Origin: Tepidiforma sp.
GTDB taxonomy: Bacteria > Chloroflexota > Dehalococcoidia > Tepidiformales > Tepidiformaceae
Assembly: GCA_026003935.1 (NCBI GenBank)
Contig: BPIE01000001.1
Location: forward strand, 372,001-436,000
DNA: 64,000 nt
Reading direction: 5' to 3'
Of the stretch, positions 42,898 through 51,277 are shown piece by piece. The stretch's first letter is position 1. Each line of letters opens with the position of its first letter. Under the pieces are notes generated by a model. The model was not told the DNA's origin. It ran no database searches and saw nothing but the letters and a program-made list of their open reading frames with translations. Made by a program: the position numbers and the translations under genes.

Positions 42898-43383
42898 CTA
42901 CGCGAGCGGAACGGAGAGGTCAGGCCCCTGGAGGTCGAGTACGACGGCGACTTCCTTGCAGTTGGTGAAGAACGGGCAGCGGACGCATTCGTTCCAGACT
43001 TTTTGGGGGAACTCCATGACGTTTGCGAGCCGGAAGCCCTGTTTTTCGAAGAAGCCGGGGCGGTAGGTGAGGGCGAAGACCCGCTGGAGTCCGAACTGGC
43101 GGGCGTCTTCGATACAGGCTGCAACGATGGCAGCCCCCACGCCGCGGCCCTGGGCAGACTCGGCGACGGCGAGTGAGCGAATTTCGGCGAGGTCGGGGCC
43201 CATGATGTGGAGGGAGCCGCAGCCGACGATTTCGCCCTCGAGTCGGGCGACCTTGAAGTCGCGGATGGCTTCGTAGATTTCTCCGATGGGGCGGTGCAGC
43301 ATGTCGCCGCGGTCGGCCCAGAAGGTAACGAGGGTATGGATGGCGGCTGCGTCGGCGAGCCGGGCTGGTTCGACGAGGATCAT
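42898..43383 (-). CDS. ArgA-like amino-acid N-acetyltransferase (GNAT)
   Basis: This 161-residue GNAT acetyltransferase resembles the short N-acetylglutamate synthases that start arginine synthesis. The acetyl-CoA loop is visible as ESAQGRGVGAAIV. The C-terminal FPQKVWNECVRCPFFTNCKE, with three cysteines, is the typical ending of that subgroup. The AEIRSLAVAE segment gives the substrate-side strand. No other arg gene is nearby, so the function is by family resemblance. A putative leaderless micro-ORF precedes it by about 50 nt. Confidence 0.85.
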   Translation of the reverse strand: MILVEPARLADAAAIHTLVTFWADRGDMLHRPIGEIYEAIRDFKVARLEGEIVGCGSLHIMGPDLAEIRSLAVAESAQGRGVGAAIVAACIEDARQFGLQRVFALTYRPGFFEKQGFRLANVMEFPQKVWNECVRCPFFTNCKEVAVVLDLQGPDLSVPLA

Positions 43384-43430
43384 GGAAACGAAGGCTCCTG
43401 CGGTTCGGGTGCGGGTTGCTGTGGTTTCGC

Positions 43431-43505
43431 TCAGGAACGCGGGCGGGCAGGGGCGACGTGCGTCGCGTCGCCCGTGGACACCTCGAACGGAAGGAGCATC
43501 GGCAT
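43431..43505 (-). CDS. Possible leaderless micro-ORF before the ArgA-like gene
   Basis: This 24-codon ORF (starts MPMLLPFEVSTGD, ends ARPRS) begins 6 nt after a TACACT box, the same geometry as other leaderless starts here. It contains a 7-bp hairpin GGGCGAC/GTCGCCC. Two Arg codons lie near its end. It may be a leader peptide for the acetyltransferase, or chance. Confidence 0.35.
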   Translation of the reverse strand: MPMLLPFEVSTGDATHVAPARPRS

Positions 43506-43511
43506 GGTGGC

Positions 43512-43540
43512 AGTGTACGGCACCCGGGCGAGATGGTCAG
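43512..43540 (-). promoter_or_regulatory. Promoter of the ArgA-like gene
   Basis: On the minus strand CTGACC (43535-43540) is followed after 17 nt by TACACT (43512-43517). The -10 box ends 6 nt before the micro-ORF ATG. Confidence 0.55.
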
Positions 43541-43616
43541 GAGCACCGGGGTGGAGCGGGGAGCGCAGGAGGGGGTAGATTGACCGGGGCCGGAAATGCC
43601 GGCTTGGAGGAGGTTC

Positions 43617-44531
43617 ATGCGGGTCGTCGTGATGGGGCAGGCTGCATTTGGCGAGGCGGTGTTTCGCCGGCTGGTCGACGATGGCTTCGAGGTCGTTGGC
43701 GTGAGCGCGCCTGCGTCCTCCGGCGGCCGGGAGGACCCGCTCTGGGCGGCCGCTGCGAGCGGCGGAACCCCGGTGGTGGAGACGCGGCTTCTGAAGACGG
43801 CGGAGGGGCGGGAGGAATGGGCGGCACTGAGGCCGGACTTGTGCGTGATGGCGTTCGTGACGGAGATCATCCCGCACGAGGTGCTGGAGCTGCCGCGACT
43901 GGGGACTATCCAGTACCACCCGAGCCTGCTGCCGCTGCATCGCGGCTCATCGGCTATCAACTGGGCGATCATCTTTGGTCGGACGGAGACCGGGCTGACC
44001 GTCTTCTGGCCGGACCGCGGCATCGACACCGGGCCGATCCTGCTGCAGCGTTCGTGTCCCATTGGGCCCGACGACACCGTAGGCTCGGTGTACTTCGAGC
44101 GGTTGTTCCCGATGGGGGTTGCTGCGATGGCGGAGGCGACTGCACTGGTGCGGGAGGGAAAGGCCCCGCGCATCGAGCAGGACCACGCGAAGGCGACGTA
44201 TGAGCCGCCGTGCCGTGACGAGCATGCAGCGATTCGGTGGTATGAGCCGGCAGAGCGGCTGTATGCGCTCATCCGGGGATGCAACCCGCAGCCGGGAGCG
44301 TGGACGACGTTCGAGGGCGGACGCCTGCGGGTGTTCGATTGCCGGCTGACGGGAGCGGAGGAGGCGGGAATGCCGGGCCGGGTGCTGCGCATCGATGACG
44401 AGGGTTTCGACGTGCGGCTGAACGGCGGCGTGCTGCGCGTGCTCCGGGTTCAGCCGGAAGGGGAGAAGAAGGTGAACGCGGGGGAGTGGGCGGCCCGGGC
44501 AGGTCTCAAGCCGGGGTACCGTTTCCGCTAA
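43617..44531 (+). CDS. Formyltransferase family protein (10-formyl-THF-utilising, FDH/Fmt-like)
   Basis: This 304-residue protein has the methionyl-tRNA formyltransferase fold. The catalytic region YHPSLLPLHRGSSAINWAI and GIDTGPILLQ carry the conserved His and Asp. The sequence resembles the hydrolase domain of 10-formyltetrahydrofolate dehydrogenase more than a housekeeping Fmt. The first catalytic position reads QYHP rather than the usual N-x-H of Fmt. A C-terminal OB-like domain (about 205-304) is present. GGAGGAGG lies just before the ATG at 43617. Its stop overlaps the converging S9 peptidase gene by 4 nt. Confidence 0.85.
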   Translation: MRVVVMGQAAFGEAVFRRLVDDGFEVVGVSAPASSGGREDPLWAAAASGGTPVVETRLLKTAEGREEWAALRPDLCVMAFVTEIIPHEVLELPRLGTIQYHPSLLPLHRGSSAINWAIIFGRTETGLTVFWPDRGIDTGPILLQRSCPIGPDDTVGSVYFERLFPMGVAAMAEATALVREGKAPRIEQDHAKATYEPPCRDEHAAIRWYEPAERLYALIRGCNPQPGAWTTFEGGRLRVFDCRLTGAEEAGMPGRVLRIDDEGFDVRLNGGVLRVLRVQPEGEKKVNAGEWAARAGLKPGYRFR

Positions 44532-46666
44532 GGACGCAGGTGCCGGAGCAGGAATTCAATGACCCGCTGCTCCTGATAGGCGAGGCCGTCGGGGTCGCGG
44601 GGCATGTGGCGCTCTTCGGGGAAGAGGAGCAGGTCGTAGGGTCTGCCCGCCCTCGTGAGTTCTACGATGAAACGGGCGGTATGGCGGAAGTGCACGTTTT
44701 CGTCGACCATGCCGTGAACAAGGAGCAGCGGGGCGCGGAGGCGGCTGGCGTGCGAGAGGGCGGAGCCTTCGCGGTAGCCTTCGGGATTCTCCTGCGGCGT
44801 CCCCATGTAGCGCTCGGTGTAGGCGGTGTCATAGCCGTCCCAGTCGGTCACGGGGGCGCCGGCCACGCCCACATGGAAGACCTCGGGGGCCTTGAGGAGG
44901 CACATGAGGGTCATGTAGCCGCCGTAACTCCAGCCGTAGATTCCGACCCGCGAGGTATCGATGCCGGGCAGCGTTGCGAGGTACTGCACGCCGGCGACCT
45001 GGTCTTCGACCTCAACGGTACCCATGCGGCGGTTGATGTGGGCTTCGAATGCGAGCCCGCGGCCGCTGCTACCGCGGTTGTCGAGCTTGAAGACGGCCAC
45101 CCCCTGCTGAGCGAGGTACTGTGCGCGCAGGTCGACGGTCATCGACCAGTCGTTGATAACGCGCTGGACGTGCGGGCCTCCATACACGGAAACCGCGAGC
45201 GGTACGGGCTCCTCGGCTGCCGGTGGGCGGTAGAGGGCACCGAAGAGGAGGGTGCCATCGGGGGCCCGGAGGGTGTGGAACTCGGGGACCACGAAACCGA
45301 GGCGGGCGGGTTCGATGGGCTCGGGCTCGTGGACGGTGCGCTCGCGGCCGTCGAGCAGGTTGCGGGCAATGATGCGCGGAGGAGAGGCGGTTGAGCTCCA
45401 GGTATCGATGAGCCACTCGCCGCCCGGTCCGAGCACGCCTGAGTGCCAGCCGGGTTCGCTGGTCAGGCGCTCGGGGGGGCCGCCATCGAGGGAAACGCGG
45501 TACAGGTGGCGCTCGATGGGTGAGGCTTCGGTGGCGGCGAAGTAGACGAGGCCGCGGGCTTCGTCGACGCCGAGGAGAGACGTGACCATCCATTCCCCGT
45601 GCGTGAGGCGGGCCAGGCGGGTACCGCCGGGCGAGCAGAGCTCGAGGTGGCGAAAGCCGGTGCGCTCGGTCGACCAGATGATTCGGCCGTCAGCGAGAAA
45701 GGTGGTCTCGCCTGCGAGGTTAATCCACGGCTCCTGGTGCTCCACGAGAAGTACTTCGGGTGTGCTGCTCCTGTCGTAGAGGAGCAGCCGCAGGGTCCGC
45801 TGGTCACGGGAGAGCAGCTGCACGGCAAGCGCACCATCGGGCCGCCAGCCGACGCGGGCGATGTAGATGTCCCTGTCGGGGCCGAGGTCGAGCCATTCGA
45901 CTGAGCCGGTGCTGATGTCGACGACCGCGAGGTCCAGGACGGCGTTCGGCTGCCCGGCGAAGGGGTAGCGGTGCCGTTCGATATCGATGGCGGATTTGCC
46001 CTGGTGGACGATGGAGTACTCGGGGATGTGCCGCGAATCTGCGCGGATGAACGCGATTTTGGTGCCGTCGGGGTTCCACCAGAATCCGCGGTCGCGGTCG
46101 AGCTCTTCCTGGGCGATGAATTCTGCGAGGCCGTTGGTGAGTCCGTCGGCGGCGTCGAAGGTGAGCTGCCGGAGCTGGCCCCCGGGCGACTGGAGGTCGA
46201 GCACGAAGAGGTTGCCGTCGCGGACGAATGCGAGGCGGTTGCCAGCCGGCGAAAGCCCGGGGTCGATGGCGCCTTCGGTGCCGGGGAGCTCGATGAGTTC
46301 GCCGAAGCTGCGGCTGAGCCAGAGGCGCCCACCCCCGGGGACGAGGAGGATAGGCTCGGCGGCGCGGGCGGCGAATTGGTAGCTCGTGACGCCGAGCTCG
46401 CGGAGACGGGCACGCTCGCGGCGGAGCTCCTCCTCGCGGGAGAGCTGGTGCTCGGCGGTCGAGGCGGGAGGGGGACCGGCGATGACCTTGCGCTCGCCGG
46501 ACTCGAGGTCGAGGGTCCAGAGGGAACGGACGAGGTTTCCCTCGGCGGAGAAGAGGAAGGTGACGGACGCACCGTCGGGGGTGAAGCCGAGACTGCCGGG
46601 GACATTCATCCCGGGGCGCGGGAAGCGGGCGAGGTCGGCGAAGGTGAGCGGAGCGGGTTGGGTCAT
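44528..46666 (-). CDS. S9 family (dipeptidyl-peptidase IV-like) serine peptidase
   Basis: This 712-residue prolyl-oligopeptidase-family enzyme has an N-terminal beta-propeller (about 1-430) and a C-terminal alpha/beta hydrolase domain. The catalytic triad is visible: Ser580 in GWSYGGY, Asp655 in GMVDENVHF, and His687 in EERHMP. There is no signal peptide, so it appears cytosolic. It follows and overlaps the Xaa-Pro aminopeptidase gene by 4 nt. The pair together would cleave proline-containing peptides from the N-terminus, which makes the operon functionally coherent. Confidence 0.94.
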   Translation of the reverse strand: MTQPAPLTFADLARFPRPGMNVPGSLGFTPDGASVTFLFSAEGNLVRSLWTLDLESGERKVIAGPPPASTAEHQLSREEELRRERARLRELGVTSYQFAARAAEPILLVPGGGRLWLSRSFGELIELPGTEGAIDPGLSPAGNRLAFVRDGNLFVLDLQSPGGQLRQLTFDAADGLTNGLAEFIAQEELDRDRGFWWNPDGTKIAFIRADSRHIPEYSIVHQGKSAIDIERHRYPFAGQPNAVLDLAVVDISTGSVEWLDLGPDRDIYIARVGWRPDGALAVQLLSRDQRTLRLLLYDRSSTPEVLLVEHQEPWINLAGETTFLADGRIIWSTERTGFRHLELCSPGGTRLARLTHGEWMVTSLLGVDEARGLVYFAATEASPIERHLYRVSLDGGPPERLTSEPGWHSGVLGPGGEWLIDTWSSTASPPRIIARNLLDGRERTVHEPEPIEPARLGFVVPEFHTLRAPDGTLLFGALYRPPAAEEPVPLAVSVYGGPHVQRVINDWSMTVDLRAQYLAQQGVAVFKLDNRGSSGRGLAFEAHINRRMGTVEVEDQVAGVQYLATLPGIDTSRVGIYGWSYGGYMTLMCLLKAPEVFHVGVAGAPVTDWDGYDTAYTERYMGTPQENPEGYREGSALSHASRLRAPLLLVHGMVDENVHFRHTARFIVELTRAGRPYDLLLFPEERHMPRDPDGLAYQEQRVIEFLLRHLRP

Positions 46667-48048
46667 TTCGCGAAGGCCGCTGCGCGGAGGGTTTCGACCG
46701 CCTCGGGTGCCGAGGGGAGGTCACGCGTGAGCACGTCCGGCGCCCCGTCGGTGATGAGCACGTCGTCCTCGATGCGAATGCCGCCGAAGTCGCGGAGGGC
46801 ATCAACACGGTCCCAATCGACGACGTCCCGGTAGGCATCCCGACGGCCGGGGTCATCGAGAATGGCGGGGATGAAGTAGATGCCCGGTTCGATGGTGACG
46901 ACGTACCCGGGCTGGAGCGGGAGGTCGGCGCGCAGCCACTTCAGCCCGAAGCGGTCGCTGGGGCTGCGGCCCCGCAGGCAGCCGCCGGCATCGTGGGTGG
47001 CGAGGCCGAGGAGGTGGCCGAGCCCGTGAGGGAAGAAGAGGGCGTGTGCGTCCCGTTCGACGAGGTCAGAGGGGTTGCCGCGGAGGATACCGAGGTCGAC
47101 GAGGCCAGCAGCGATCTGCTCACACGCGCGCAGGTGGAGGTCACGGTACTCGACGCCGGGGCGTGCGCCGGCGATGGCCCGCTGCTGCACCTCGTACACG
47201 AGCCGGTAGAGGTCGCGCTGGATGCCTTCGAAGGCAGGTCCGGCGGGGAACGTGCGGGTCACGTCGCTGGCGTAGCCATCGACCTCGGCGCCGGCATCAA
47301 TGAGAACGAGGTCGCCGGGGGCGAGCTCACGGCGGGTGGGTGTGAAGTGGAGGATGGCGCCGTTGGGCCCCGAGCCGACAATCGAGCCGTAGGCGGTGCG
47401 GTCGCCGCCATTGCGGAAAAATTCGGCTTCCAGCTCGATTTGGAGCTGGCGCTCAGTCATGCCGGGGCGTGCGGTACGGAGGGCGAGAAGGTGCCCGGCG
47501 AGGCTGGCTGCGGCGGCGCGGCGCATGGCTGTGAGCTCATCGGGGTCCTTGGCGCGGCGGGCCTCGGCGACGACCCAGGAGAGACGGGCCGAGAGCTCTT
47601 CGTCGACCGCGGATTCGAACCTCGCGAAGGGCGGCAGGAGGTACCCCGCCGGGGAGTCGACGAGGTCATGGTTGCCGAGGACGGCGAGCGGCTCGCCGCG
47701 CCGGGTCTCGAGCCAGGATGCCAGCTGCTCGAGCGGGCGCGGGCTGAGGGCGGCCCGGGCGGCGAGCCGGTCGAGGTCGGGGCCGTCTCCGGTCCAGATG
47801 CGGTCGTCAGGGGATGGAAGCCGAACGAAGAGCGTCCAGCCCTCGGTGGGGTCGAAGGCGAGGACGCTTGCGGGCTCAGCGACCCCGGCGAGGTAGCGGA
47901 ATTCGGGGTGGGCGTGGAATTCGTGGAATTGGTCGGTGCCGGCGATGGGCACGGGCAGCCCGCTGGCGACGAGTACGGCGCCACGGTCGATCGCCCACGC
48001 ACGGGCGACGCGTTCGCGACGGGCGACGACACGCGATGCGGATTCCAC
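46663..48048 (-). CDS. pepP: Xaa-Pro aminopeptidase (M24B)
   Basis: This 461-residue two-domain metallopeptidase removes N-terminal residues preceding proline. The creatinase-like N-domain spans about 1-175. The pita-bread catalytic domain has the metal ligands in LIDAGAEVDGYASDVTRTF, the HGLGHLLGLATHD segment, VTIEPGIYF and the late GGIRIEDDVLI. The GTG start has no Shine-Dalgarno but a TACACT box ends 7 nt upstream. It is first in the operon with the S9 peptidase. Confidence 0.93.
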   Translation of the reverse strand: MESASRVVARRERVARAWAIDRGAVLVASGLPVPIAGTDQFHEFHAHPEFRYLAGVAEPASVLAFDPTEGWTLFVRLPSPDDRIWTGDGPDLDRLAARAALSPRPLEQLASWLETRRGEPLAVLGNHDLVDSPAGYLLPPFARFESAVDEELSARLSWVVAEARRAKDPDELTAMRRAAAASLAGHLLALRTARPGMTERQLQIELEAEFFRNGGDRTAYGSIVGSGPNGAILHFTPTRRELAPGDLVLIDAGAEVDGYASDVTRTFPAGPAFEGIQRDLYRLVYEVQQRAIAGARPGVEYRDLHLRACEQIAAGLVDLGILRGNPSDLVERDAHALFFPHGLGHLLGLATHDAGGCLRGRSPSDRFGLKWLRADLPLQPGYVVTIEPGIYFIPAILDDPGRRDAYRDVVDWDRVDALRDFGGIRIEDDVLITDGAPDVLTRDLPSAPEAVETLRAAAFAK

Positions 48049-48055
48049 GCGGAGC

Positions 48056-48061
48056 AGTGTA
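48056..48061 (-). promoter_or_regulatory. -10 box of pepP (leaderless type)
   Basis: TACACT ends 7 nt before the GTG start of the aminopeptidase gene, within the gap after the WYL regulator. Confidence 0.5.
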
Positions 48062-48069
48062 CCGGCGGC

Positions 48070-49035
48070 TTAGGCGTAGCGCGCGGCGGTGGCTTTGACG
48101 AGGCTTGCGACCCGCTCGCGCAGTTCGTCAGGCGCCACGACGGCCGCTTCCGGGCCCCAGCTGAGCACCCACGGCGTGATCTCGAGCAGGCTCGGAAGGG
48201 AGACCTTGAGGCGGATGCCACCGTCTTCGAGCGACTCGAGCTCCTGCGAGACGTGCCAGTAGCTTTCACGAATTCGGGAGGCGACGGCCGGCGTGAAGTC
48301 GATAACGACGTCGTACCGGGATTCGCCGAGGACGACGCCGCCCCAGCTCTGCCGGAGGTCGTCGGCAAGCCGGTCGAGGTCAATCGGCTCGAACTCGTCG
48401 GGAAGGGTTTCAACGTCGAGGATGCGATCGACCTTGAAGACGCGGACTTCGCCGTGGGAGTGGGAGTAGCCCACGAGGTAGGTGCCGCTCTCGGTGTGGT
48501 CGAGGATGTAGGGGTCCACGCGGTAGCGGCGACCTTCCGGGGCGTGGGCGGAGCGGTACTCGATGAGGATGGAGCGGTTGGTAGCCCATGCTTCCGTGAT
48601 GCGGGCAAGGTTTTCGTGGGCCTCGCGGTCCAGCGGGAGCTGTCGATACTCGAGGACCGTACGCTGCATGTGCTCGGACATGCCTTTCGGGAGCGCCTCT
48701 GCAACCTTTTCGAGGGCCGTGAGGGCATCGGGGTCGTTCGCGTTGGCGGAGCGGAGCATGAGGCGCATCGCGAAGTAGACGGCGCGGCTCTCCTGGAGGG
48801 TCAGGCGGAAGGGACCGAACAGCGGTTTGTGGCCGTCCATGATGCGCCAGCGGCGATTCTCGAACACGAGGGGGAGGTTGAGCTCGGTTTCGAGGGCGGC
48901 GAGGTCACGCTGGATAGTCCGCTGGGAGTAGCCCGTCTCGCGGGCGAGCTCAATCGTCGACACACCGCCTGAACGCCGGGCGAGGATGTCGCGGATGCGG
49001 ATGAGGCGTGTTGAGCGGCGGGTTTGTTCGGTCAT
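48070..49035 (-). CDS. WYL-domain transcriptional regulator
   Basis: This 321-residue protein has an N-terminal DeoR-type winged helix (about 8-65, with VSTIELARETGYSQRTIQRDL) and a WYL domain (about 150-235, VDPYILDHTESGTYLVGYSH). A C-terminal WCX-like extension follows. WYL proteins bind small nucleic acids or nucleotides and often control DNA-damage or defence genes. No defence gene is adjacent. It diverges from the DUF3090 gene, and the 181-nt gap contains direct repeats that may be its operator. It ends 9 nt before the pepP -10 box. Confidence 0.9.
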   Translation of the reverse strand: MTEQTRRSTRLIRIRDILARRSGGVSTIELARETGYSQRTIQRDLAALETELNLPLVFENRRWRIMDGHKPLFGPFRLTLQESRAVYFAMRLMLRSANANDPDALTALEKVAEALPKGMSEHMQRTVLEYRQLPLDREAHENLARITEAWATNRSILIEYRSAHAPEGRRYRVDPYILDHTESGTYLVGYSHSHGEVRVFKVDRILDVETLPDEFEPIDLDRLADDLRQSWGGVVLGESRYDVVIDFTPAVASRIRESYWHVSQELESLEDGGIRLKVSLPSLLEITPWVLSWGPEAAVVAPDELRERVASLVKATAARYA

Positions 49036-49078
49036 GCTGGCGGCCTACCTCCCGGGGTCAACGTGGGAGCTGCACGAT

Positions 49079-49105
49079 ATGTCGGGATCACGACAAACTA
49101 TGTCG
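49079..49105. repeat. Direct and inverted TGTCG repeats between WYL gene and DUF3090 gene
   Basis: ATGTCG occurs at 49079-49084 and again at 49100-49105, exactly 21 bp apart. An inverted CGACA (49091-49095) lies between. Two-turn spacing on one DNA face suits a dimeric regulator. Confidence 0.4.
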
Positions 49106-49216
49106 CGAACGCAGCGGTTCCGTCGTTGTTTTGTGAATTTTCTGCACTGCGCGGGAGGGAGTGTAGGGCTTTCGTCCCGCGACGGGAGCGTCTTCCTGCC
49201 CTACGATCGAGGGCGG

Positions 49217-49735
49217 ATGGCGAGAACGCACGACCTCGGCCGACTGTTTTACATCTCTGCGGAGGCGATTGGCGAGCCGGGGCGCCGGCGATTTCGGCTG
49301 CGGGCAGTGAATGCGGCTGGGTTTGCGGCGTCGATGTGGCTGGAGAAGGAGCAGCTCAGCGCGCTCGGTGACGCCATCGAGACGGTGCTGGCGGATGAGG
49401 GATACGAGTACGTGCCGCTGCCGCCGGACGACGCTCCCGCAAGGCTGGCGGAGCCGCCGGAGGTGTACGACGTAGACATCCGGCTGGCCCAGCTGAGCAT
49501 GGGGGTGAATGCGGAGGAGCGCCACATCGTGCTCATCGCGGCAGATGGGCCGGCGGAGTCAGATGAAACGACGGGCCTGACGATGGAGTTCGATTACCGA
49601 AAGGGGTACGAACTGCGGCAGGAAATCGCAGCGGTCATTGCGGCGGGGCGGCCCCTTTGCCCGCTCTGCACGGCTCCGATGGACCCGGGCGGGCACATGT
49701 GCGTTCGGAGGAACGGGCACCACCGGCCTGATTAG
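49217..49735 (+). CDS. DUF3090 family protein
   Basis: This 172-residue protein begins at the ATG at 49217 (MARTHDLGRLFYISAEAIGE). It contains the conserved RRRFRLRAVNAAGFAASMWLEKEQ segment of DUF3090. The C-terminus has a small zinc-ribbon-like CPLCTAPMDPGGHMC. In Actinobacteria this family usually sits with a histidine phosphatase and an SCO1664-type kinase-like protein; neither is here. Function is unknown. A TACGAT box ends 9 nt before the start, so its leader may be very short. Confidence 0.88.
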   Translation: MARTHDLGRLFYISAEAIGEPGRRRFRLRAVNAAGFAASMWLEKEQLSALGDAIETVLADEGYEYVPLPPDDAPARLAEPPEVYDVDIRLAQLSMGVNAEERHIVLIAADGPAESDETTGLTMEFDYRKGYELRQEIAAVIAAGRPLCPLCTAPMDPGGHMCVRRNGHHRPD

Positions 49736-49767
49736 GGCGGCGGCTGTCTCCGGGTGGGGGAGGTTCG

Positions 49768-49773
49768 TATACT
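49768..49773 (+). promoter_or_regulatory. -10 box of glpK (leaderless type)
   Basis: TATACT, five of six positions matching consensus, ends 7 nt before the glpK ATG. Transcription would start at or next to the start codon. Confidence 0.55.
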
Positions 49774-49780
49774 CCCGTGC

Positions 49781-51277
49781 ATGACGCCCCCGTACATTCT
49801 CGCGATTGACCAGGGCACGACGAGTTCCCGGGCACTGGTGGTGGGTGCGGACGGGAGGATCGTCGGCGTCGGCCAGCAGCCGCTGACGCAACACTACCCG
49901 CGACCGGGGTGGGTGGAGCACGACCCGGAGGAGATTTGGACGACAACGCTGGATGCGGTCGGCGTTGCGCTGGCACAGGCGGGGCTAACGCTGCGCGACG
50001 TGGCATGCATCGGCGTCACGAATCAGCGTGAGACGGCGGTGGCCTGGGAGCGGGCCACGGGGGCGCCGGTGCACCGGGCCATCGTGTGGCAGGACCGGCG
50101 AACCGCAGGTATTTGCGAGGATATTCGTTCTGCGGGTGCTGAGGAGCAGGTGCGGCAGACGACGGGGCTGAGGCTCGACCCGTATTTCACGGCCACGAAA
50201 CTGACTTGGCTGTTTCGGCACAATCCGGAGCTCCACCGGAGGGCCCGGGAAGGTGAGATTTGCGCCGGGACCGTAGACGCCTGGCTCACCTGGAAGCTCA
50301 CGGGAGGGGCGAGTTTCGCGACGGACTTCACGAACGCCTCTCGCACCCTGCTCTTCAACGTCCGGAAGGGCCGCTGGGACGACACCCTGCTCGACCTGTT
50401 CGAGGTTCCGCGGGCGGCGCTGCCGGCGGCCCTACCGTCGCGGTCGCGGTTTGGGTTCACCAGCGAAGAGGTGTTCGGGTGCCGCGTGCCGATCGCCGGC
50501 ATCGCGGGCGACCAGCAGGCAGCCCTGTTCGGGCAGGGTGGGTTTGCACCGGGCCTGGCGAAGAACACGTATGGGACGGGGTGTTTCCTGCTCTCGCACG
50601 CGGGGAGCAGGGCCGCGGTGCCGGGCTCGGGCCTGCTGCTGAGCCTCGGGGCGGGAGCCGGCCAGCAGGGCCCGGAGTACGTGGTCGAGGGGTCGATCTT
50701 CGTTGCCGGCGCACTGGTCCAGTGGCTCCGCGACGAGCTGGGGCTGATTCGCGAATCTGCGGAAATCGAGCCGCTGGCGGCGAGCGTGCCCGACAGCAAT
50801 GGGGTCACCATCGTGCCGGCGTTCACGGGGCTTGGGGCCCCGGACTGGGACCCGCACGCCCGGGGTGCCATCCTCGGGCTCACGCGGGGCGTCACGCGGG
50901 CGCACCTGGCCCGGGCTGCGCTCGAGGCCATCGCACTCTCGAGCGCAGAACTGATCGAGGTGATGAATGCATCGCTGCCTGAGCCGGTCCGCGAGCTCCG
51001 GGTGGACGGCGGGGCTGCGGTGAACGACCTGCTCATGCAGTTGCAGGCAGACTTCGCGGGCATCCCGGTGCTTCGTCCGGAATCGACAGAAACGACGGCG
51101 CTCGGTGCCGCATACCTCGCTGGGCTGACGGCGGGCGTCTGGAGCAGCACGGACGAGGTGGCGGCGCTGTGGCGGCCGGAGCGCGTGTTTGAGCCGCGGC
51201 TCGGAAGCGCTGAGCGGCATCGCCGGCTGCGCGACTGGCGGCGCGCGGTGGAACGGACGCTCGGATGGGCGAATTGA
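49781..51277 (+). CDS. glpK: Glycerol kinase
   Basis: This 498-residue FGGY-family kinase phosphorylates glycerol to sn-glycerol 3-phosphate. The N-terminal ILAIDQGTTSSRALV phosphate loop, GVTNQRET and WQDRRT, the glycerol-contacting segment, and the C-terminal LRVDGGAAVNDLLMQLQAD are all present. The ATG at 49781 is preferred over one nine codons earlier, since the latter lies upstream of the -10 box. It overlaps glpD by 13 nt. No glycerol facilitator gene is adjacent. Confidence 0.96.
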   Translation: MTPPYILAIDQGTTSSRALVVGADGRIVGVGQQPLTQHYPRPGWVEHDPEEIWTTTLDAVGVALAQAGLTLRDVACIGVTNQRETAVAWERATGAPVHRAIVWQDRRTAGICEDIRSAGAEEQVRQTTGLRLDPYFTATKLTWLFRHNPELHRRAREGEICAGTVDAWLTWKLTGGASFATDFTNASRTLLFNVRKGRWDDTLLDLFEVPRAALPAALPSRSRFGFTSEEVFGCRVPIAGIAGDQQAALFGQGGFAPGLAKNTYGTGCFLLSHAGSRAAVPGSGLLLSLGAGAGQQGPEYVVEGSIFVAGALVQWLRDELGLIRESAEIEPLAASVPDSNGVTIVPAFTGLGAPDWDPHARGAILGLTRGVTRAHLARAALEAIALSSAELIEVMNASLPEPVRELRVDGGAAVNDLLMQLQADFAGIPVLRPESTETTALGAAYLAGLTAGVWSSTDEVAALWRPERVFEPRLGSAERHRRLRDWRRAVERTLGWAN

